Below, one piece after another: positions 59,401 to 64,000 of a DNA stretch of 64,000 nt. Numbering within the stretch: position 1 is the first letter of the stretch; each line of letters opens with the position of its first letter. Under the pieces are notes generated by a model that saw nothing but the letters and a program-made list of their open reading frames with translations, ran no database searches and was not told where the DNA came from. Position numbers and translations under genes: made by a program. The stretch is from Embiotoca jacksoni (lineage: Eukaryota > Chordata > Actinopteri > Embiotocidae), in the NCBI GenBank assembly GCA_022577435.1, contig JAKOON010000006.1, positions 20,954,178-21,018,177 of the forward strand, in the 5' to 3' direction.

Positions 59401-61502
59401 ATAGGGAGAGCTTGAATGGTCAAGGTCTCATCTCTTCCTGGAAGGATAAACAAAGAGCATCAGAAGGACAGAGGCGGCATGGCTGGAAAGTGTCATACAA
59501 CACACAAACAAAATATTGGACACAACAACAACAAACACTGAAAGCATGCATGTGTAATACATAGCAGGAGGAGGAATGGAGGTAAAAGGAGACAAGCACA
59601 ACAAATGAGGTGTTAAAGAAAGTATCCACCCTCTGTTTTCTACTTTGACATTTTTTTGGTTTAAAAGTGATATTTTTCGAATGCACTTATTTCTTTTAGA
59701 TTTTTTTGTTTTCATTTCAGGTAAACTCAATATGAGCCTGTGAGCCTGCTCACATCTGGTGTCAATTATACAGCTGGTTAAGAGCTGCCCCCCCCCCCCC
59801 CTCGCACAGTTCATCTATCCACTGCGGCACAGACTCTGACTCTCTCAAACCGGCTGGAATAATTAAATAATCTGAGCAAAAACCTACATGCTTGGGGCGG
59901 TTCACGCTGTGAATTAAAAAAGGACAGATGTGAAATGTGTCATAAATGTCTAATAGACACATACTTGATGTATGTATTCAGTTTCATATCGAGGGTGGAA
60001 GTGACGTCCGATCACAAGTGGTTACTCGAGACGCATGTGGAGAAACATGTTAATGCCAGGTTCTGAACATATACAACAAGTACAACTCCATGCATGTTAC
60101 TACTGCACTCGATTTCAGTCGTTCTTTTGTCGAATGTTTGATGGATTTTTCTGACGTGGTTGCTGAACTCCACAAAGTTACTATTGATATACTGTTTTAG
60201 ATAGAAAGACATATTCTGCTACTTAACCCCATACTAGCTCTACTGTAATGATCTCAACATGACATTTGTCAAAACTATAAGAAAAAAGGACAAATCATCA
60301 AACACCAAAACAGTAAAGGCCTTTACGACAGTGTTATGATGTTTTTGGGTGGATTCTTCCTTTAAAGCAATATGGCATAATGAAAATAAATACCACAGAG
60401 AAAGAGAGGGAAAACGAAGATAGATAATGTACAGATTATGTCGACATGAGTTGGGACAAACTGGTTAAAGTCCTTATGGACAGCTGATGTTGAGAGAGCC
60501 TGTGTGGGACTGTCCACTCAGTCCAATGAAATAGCTGCATTCAGGAACATACCAACATATACTGTATTTGCAGCGGCGTACTGTTCAAAAGAAAAAAGAC
60601 AAACATACTCTCCATTCACCAATGCACTCCGTTGTGCAGCAAAATGGAAATCCCATCTCAGGAAACGTGTGTCAGCCAATATGAATAAGGTTCATCCTGT
60701 TCCACGAATAAATTAGAATTTTGTTGCAATACGTGAAATTTAGGACCGAACAGAAGTTATTACATGAGTGGAGAGATGTTTCCACACATCCGCAGAGTGT
60801 GGACTGAAAATAGAGAAGCGGCGGGAGCGAGTGCATCTCAAACGGGAAGGAAAGAGCACTGACAAGGAACAAAAGGTAAGGCCATGTGGTATCGTCATCA
60901 TCGTTTTTTGGAACATAATCAACACCAGAAACCATAGTTCAACCTTTATAACACCAAATTCTCCTCACCATGATCAAGTAGCTCGTGGTGAAAAGAAAAA
61001 GAAGATTTTAAGCAGTGGGTGTTAACTGGCCAGAAGAAGTAAAACGGCTGGATACCTCTGAACAAGCACGGTAAAGGAATAAGGCTAGCCAAGGGAGCAA
61101 CACGGTGCTTGACAAAAAATAGCAGAATTTCAGGTAGCATGCTAAAACCGGGGGAACAGCGCAGGCTGAGAGGACGGAGAGATTTGTTTGGACGTGTAGC
61201 TGGGAGTCTATATCGGATTTAAATGTATAAGACATGGTTCTTATGCTTTTAAATCCATATTCGGCAGAAAAAAGGGAATATTCAATCCAAGGGGAAGCGG
61301 CAGCAGTATCAAAATAAAGAGGCCAGGAGGAAGAAGAACAGAAAAATGAAAAGAGATAAAGGTCTTTTTTGCGTTGAGGCATTCTCTCTGGAAAAGTCTA
61401 CCTGTTCCTTTTGCAGCGCCTGCAGCTTTTTCGCCTTGCTCTGCCGGTAGTATTCCATGATCATCATGGCAGCGTAGATTTTGCCCACCGTCAAGTCTGT
61501 GG
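42678..61502 (-). CDS. cacna1a: Cav2.1 calcium channel alpha-1A subunit, C-terminal eight exons (partial)
   Basis: Eight exons with GT-AG borders and unbroken phase encode about 559 residues of the cytoplasmic tail of the presynaptic P/Q-type channel. In order: the calmodulin-binding IQ motif (IYAAMMIMEYYRQSKAKK), MFQRMEPP, SWVTPKPQEMF, VEMREMGRDGYSD, RPRGNNLS, RLDDYSLERV, a nine-histidine tract with WSRSPSEG, the RIM-binding-protein motif RQLPQTP, and the C-terminal PDZ ligand ending DDWC. Transmembrane domains and upstream tail exons lie beyond the right edge of the window. The human poly-glutamine tract is absent. Teleosts have two cacna1a copies; which one this is cannot be told from the sequence. 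The last exon has a tandem acceptor described in the findings. Confidence 0.96.
43405..43411 (-). promoter_or_regulatory. cacna1a: tandem 3' splice site (AG-GGCAG) of the cacna1a last exon
   Basis: On the transcript strand the border reads TGTAG, GGCAG, TAGTTCG. Splicing after the first AG gives GSSSVSG and the long tail. Splicing after GGCAG puts TAG (43404-43402) directly after HRQ and ends the protein. The human gene has the same five-base alternative. Confidence 0.85.
43475..43650. other. GA-rich stretch just upstream of the cacna1a last exon
   Basis: Plus-strand GAGAGA repeats, hence CT-rich on the transcript strand. They begin about 65 bases upstream of the tandem acceptor, beyond a CAA/TTG repeat, and could bind polypyrimidine-tract proteins. 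Confidence 0.5.
44076..44314 (-). CDS. cacna1a: cacna1a exon with poly-histidine tract
   Basis: Starts GLGTDLSTTTQSGDLPPKER, contains nine consecutive histidines, then DKEHYGPDRHEYSH and WSRSPSEG, and ends HRQ. The acceptor is GCAAG, the donor GTGGGC, and it ends in phase 0. Confidence 0.95.
45456..45606 (+). mobile_element. degenerate copy of the 28752-29165 repeat family
   Basis: TTTCATTTCAGTTTTATGTA, ACCAAATCACAGCAT, CATCTCAGGGTACTTTACA and AAAAAACTCCCTT match the family in order, with many changes. Confidence 0.65.
45964..46165 (-). CDS. cacna1a: cacna1a exon with RLDDYSLERV
   Basis: Encodes TITDTSPMRRSTSSLVHGR, then RLDDYSLERVVSEE and RDRSHRTSQRSLTRYTDADT. The acceptor is CTCACAG and the donor GTGAGT. 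Confidence 0.95.
47744..47784. repeat. (TA)n microsatellite
   Basis: About 20 TA units in a cacna1a intron, flanked by GCTGTATATA and its near-complement. Confidence 0.9.
48233..48312. repeat. (CA)n microsatellite, interrupted
   Basis: Two CA arrays split by ACAAA in a cacna1a intron. Confidence 0.95.
50862..50897 (-). CDS. cacna1a: cacna1a 36-base micro-exon (RRRHRPRGNNLS)
   Basis: Twelve residues, phase 0-0, with acceptor CTGCAG and donor GTATGT. It corresponds to human exon 44 (RRRGRPRGNNLS), also an alternative cassette. A TG array lies about 50 bases upstream of its acceptor on the transcript. Confidence 0.93.
50950..51018. repeat. (CA)n microsatellite upstream of the cacna1a micro-exon
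   Basis: A CA array of about 70 bp. It reads TG on the transcript strand, about 50 bases before the micro-exon acceptor. Confidence 0.95.
51401..51472. repeat. (CA)n microsatellite
   Basis: A CA array with one CCA interruption in a cacna1a intron. Confidence 0.95.
52459..52957. mobile_element. non-autonomous DNA transposon with terminal inverted repeats (about 500 bp)
   Basis: The left end AGGCGTTTTCGGACCA and following AACAGTTCT are mirrored at the right end, where the complement reads AGGCGTTTTCGGACCA followed by CAAGAACT. Internal repeats of CGGACC phrases also occur. There is no transposase frame, so it is a MITE-like element. Clear target-site duplications could not be assigned. Confidence 0.75.
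53680..53725. repeat. (GGGA)n-rich tract
   Basis: GGAGGGAGGGAGGGAGG purine tract in a cacna1a intron. The transcript strand is CT-rich. Confidence 0.85.
54296..54409 (-). CDS. cacna1a: cacna1a 114-base cassette-like exon (VEMREMGRDGYSD)
   Basis: Phase 0-0, 38 residues from TVEMREMG to LSADNQ. The acceptor is TTTTACAG and the donor GTGAGC. It corresponds to human exon 43, which is known to be alternatively skipped. Confidence 0.94.
56161..56296 (-). CDS. cacna1a: cacna1a exon with SWVTPKPQEMFEKTG
   Basis: Encodes PPEGGMTESQSWVTPKPQEM and on to NRHNPQ, matching the human SPSWVTQRAQEMFQKTG region. The donor is GTATGA. The 5' border is taken at CGCCAG (56298-56297) because the phase fits; the sequence before it is a CG/TG array with no pyrimidine tract. 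Confidence 0.88.
56301..56404. repeat. (CGCA)n(CA)n compound microsatellite at a cacna1a acceptor
   Basis: The array ends only a few bases before the acceptor of the exon at 56161-56296. Confidence 0.95.
57950..58071 (-). CDS. cacna1a: cacna1a exon with NRTPLMFQRMEPP
   Basis: A glycine- and glutamine-rich tail segment after RTPLMFQRMEPP, ending QPDNINS. The acceptor is CACAG, the donor GTGAGT, and it ends in phase 2. Confidence 0.92.
61402..61502 (-). CDS. cacna1a: cacna1a IQ-domain exon
   Basis: Encodes TDLTVGKIYAAMMIMEYYRQ and on to LQKEQ, the IQ motif that binds calmodulin for calcium-dependent regulation of the channel. The acceptor is CAGCAG; an alternative CAG three bases earlier is possible. 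The donor is GTAGAC. No upstream exon is found between 61503 and 64000. Confidence 0.94.
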
Positions 61503-62953
61503 CTGCTGAGAAAATGACAAGTTACCCTGGAAGATTAGACCCGAGCGAGATGGGACCCTGAGCCGTGGGGGGGATGGGAGTGGGGGACAACACACACAAA
61601 CACCGACAGAGAAATATACAATAACATGCAGAATACACCAGCAGTTGGGACAACTGTGTTTCAGTGCAGTCTGTGATGGGACAGAGCTGACCTTCCGAAA
61701 TTAAATTAAAGGTTTAGTTTTCGATTTGTACGTTCAAGTGTTTTGGAGGAGTGAAAAAGCCAATGTTCCAATGTCATTACTTGTTCCGAACACACAAAGG
61801 CGCATTTGTAGGGAACAGACTTAATTAAAAGTTAGTCCTGTAAGCCTCCATCTCACCCACAATCTAAAAAGCTCACATGGCAAATTATATTTTAATCAGC
61901 TAACAATATTATATGCTTATATCGGTGATAAGTGAAGATAAAGGAAAGAGTGTGCTGGTCTGCTGATGACATGCTTCCGTGCATTGTGCAGTGTGACAGG
62001 CAGATTTCTGATTCACCTCTAAGAAAGCTGAGGAATTCAAACTGTTCAATATAAAGATATATGACTTTAACACTTAATAGAAACCTTTTGCTGTCTTAAA
62101 TGAACATTGGTAACCGCTGTCTAAACATTCTGTGGTGGAGGTTCAACTGAAGCAAAGCTGAGCTCACTTGTTGGTGTACAACAGACAAATACAAACTTAC
62201 AGCACTGTACAATTATTAACGCAACAAAGCTGATAGTCTTTTCACAGGCAGATGCTGTTCTTCAGTCTTATCAATCAACATTTTCTCATTCCTTCACTGT
62301 CATCGTAATATATAAAAATCTCTGGTTTTGCTTTCATTTCAATATCAATGCAAAGGACAAGGTAGCCACCTCACTAAGAAACATGGACACCTGAGTCAAA
62401 TGATACCTGGAAAACAGGAGCTCAATTTTTTTCTAAAAACTCTGGACAGGTATCCCCAGAGTTTGGATGAAACACATAAACATTTAAAATCAGAAAAATA
62501 TTGAGCTTTGTTTTGACTGTCAGATCATTTCTGTCTGAATGAGCGGTGCCCTTTTCGAAGTGACGTGGCTACAAGTCTTCGAGCAATAAAACCGATATTA
62601 ATTCATGATAAGATATGACCACACATATCTTATTCTCTTATTGTACTACTGGGCGATAAGACATGCCCATGCATATCGCTTACCTCGTTTACTGCCATGC
62701 ATTTCGTCAAACAACTTGAAGTTATTGTTGAACATGCATTGGACTAGTTGGGCTCATTTAAATAACATTATTCTAAACACATTTACTTAAATAATCATTC
62801 ACAGTAATATAAACTTATGCATGAACATCTATTTTTCTAGTTTATATGTTTGTGAATTCTTCCTGTAGTGAAAAGACTTCTATAGAGGATCTTCTATAGC
62901 GGGCACCCCCTGATAGCAGGACTGACTAAATGGGTCAGAGAGCAGTGTATTTA

Positions 62954-62997
<44 letters not shown>

Positions 62998-64000
62998 CTA
63001 CTGTTTCCACTCAGATACGATGTGTCTGTCTACACGTGTGTGAATGTATGTTTATGGTTGGTGTTTTAGAGCATGGGATGTTTATCCTGAAGGCAAATGA
63101 TACAGAACTACTTAAGCCAAAGAAAAACAAGAAGCATCACCTATATAAATTCCAAAGATATCTAGAAAAAAAAATCTCTGTTTAGCAAAGTTCAGTATAA
63201 ATGCTGACCTGGCTTTGTCCAACTATCACAGCATCGGTCTATGCTGTGATTTTAGTTTGGAAACCCTGTTCACATTGAAGTTTGCTCAGACACTCTGAAG
63301 GGAGGACCAAACAGCCTCCAGTGATGCTGGCTAAGTGCAACACCATTAAAGTAGTTCCAACAATGGTGGTTGAAGAGTTTCAGCACAGATCTTATGGTAC
63401 ACAGTAGTCAATTGGTTAAGGCTGCTGCATTACCCGAGGTCTATGCCCATTAGGATACAAAGACTGGAAACAATCCTCAATGGAGTGTGGCCAGAACCAT
63501 GTATTCAGTAAATTGGTCTGATTTATTTTTTGGCTTTATAAATGCCTCACCCCTTCCAAGATGGATTAATAAGGCAAAGAAAATGGTTGGCAACAAGAGG
63601 CACCCCAATGCCTCTTCCTTTAAACTGTTGCCCTCTGGGTGACGATATTGTCTCCATTTATTTACCAAAAACAGGTCAAAATTTTCATTTGCTCCAAACA
63701 AATAATATATCAAGCAAGATGTCCACCTGGTGTGGCCATCCATCTTTGGAGTCTCTCTACCTGTATGTCTATTACTAACTTTATATCATTTTGTGGATTG
63801 AGTATGATGTTGTGATAAAATGCAGCAGTGATTATGCTGCAGATCAATTATCCTATAGGGGCAAATAAAGTATCTCTGCCTGTGTTGATTATTAAAATTT
63901 GGGTGACTAATCATCAGGAAAAAAGGGCCTTAATAATCTGAAAATAGAGAAAGATCAGGTGGTCACCAAACCCAATTGGGTTTAATCTCTCAAGACTGTA
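61503..64000 (-). other. cacna1a: cacna1a intron upstream of the IQ exon (partial)
   Basis: No exon of the pre-IQ or EF-hand region was found. It contains a GT array at 62957-62994. A tail-like GGGGCAAATAAAGTATCTCTG at 63857-63877 suggests the end of a LINE-type repeat. Confidence 0.6.
62957..62994. repeat. (GT)n microsatellite
   Basis: About 19 GT units. Confidence 0.95.

Overview
This window is vertebrate nuclear DNA, almost certainly from a teleost fish. The genes have short exons in long introns, CA/TG microsatellites are very abundant, and there are typical fish interspersed repeats, including a tRNA-like SINE/LINE-tail family and a terminal-inverted-repeat element. No bacterial, phage, CRISPR or viral gene was seen. 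Three protein genes are recognised from their translated exons: stx10 (syntaxin 10, minus strand, all nine coding exons, 7352-15894), ier2 (immediate early response 2, plus strand, one uninterrupted coding exon, 23091-23627) and the 3' half of the C-terminal tail of cacna1a (Cav2.1 P/Q-type calcium channel alpha-1A, minus strand, eight exons from 61502 down to the stop at 42678). From memory, human chromosome 19p13 has the same order and orientations (STX10 minus, IER2 plus, CACNA1A minus), so this is a conserved syntenic block.

Layout: 1-3.2 kb looks like the 3' untranslated end of a plus-strand gene, with C/G homopolymer tracts, AT-rich stretches and AATAAA at 3214. Synteny suggests nacc1, but no coding sequence proves it. 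From 3.2 to 7.35 kb lies the convergent gap that must hold the stx10 3' UTR. From 7.35 to 15.99 kb is stx10 with an NRF1/CRE promoter. From 16 to 21.9 kb is intergenic DNA with one SINE-like element. From 21.9 to 24.5 kb is ier2 with two perfect CArG boxes, a CRE-like site, a TATA-like site and a poly(A) signal. From 24.5 to about 42 kb is a large gap with dispersed repeats and clustered TG arrays. From 42 to 64 kb is cacna1a, and the window ends inside the intron upstream of the IQ-domain exon.

The genes have no common pathway visible here. Stx10 is a Golgi/endosome Qc-SNARE, Ier2 a growth-factor-induced nuclear protein, and Cav2.1 the presynaptic calcium channel. The strongest observations concern splicing. 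The last cacna1a exon keeps a five-base tandem 3' splice site (GGCAG) that toggles between a long tail and an immediate stop. Three exons have CA/TG arrays directly against their 3' splice sites. One stx10 exon has a 32-copy 15-bp minisatellite directly after its 5' splice site. I did not find a convincing wholly new genetic system.
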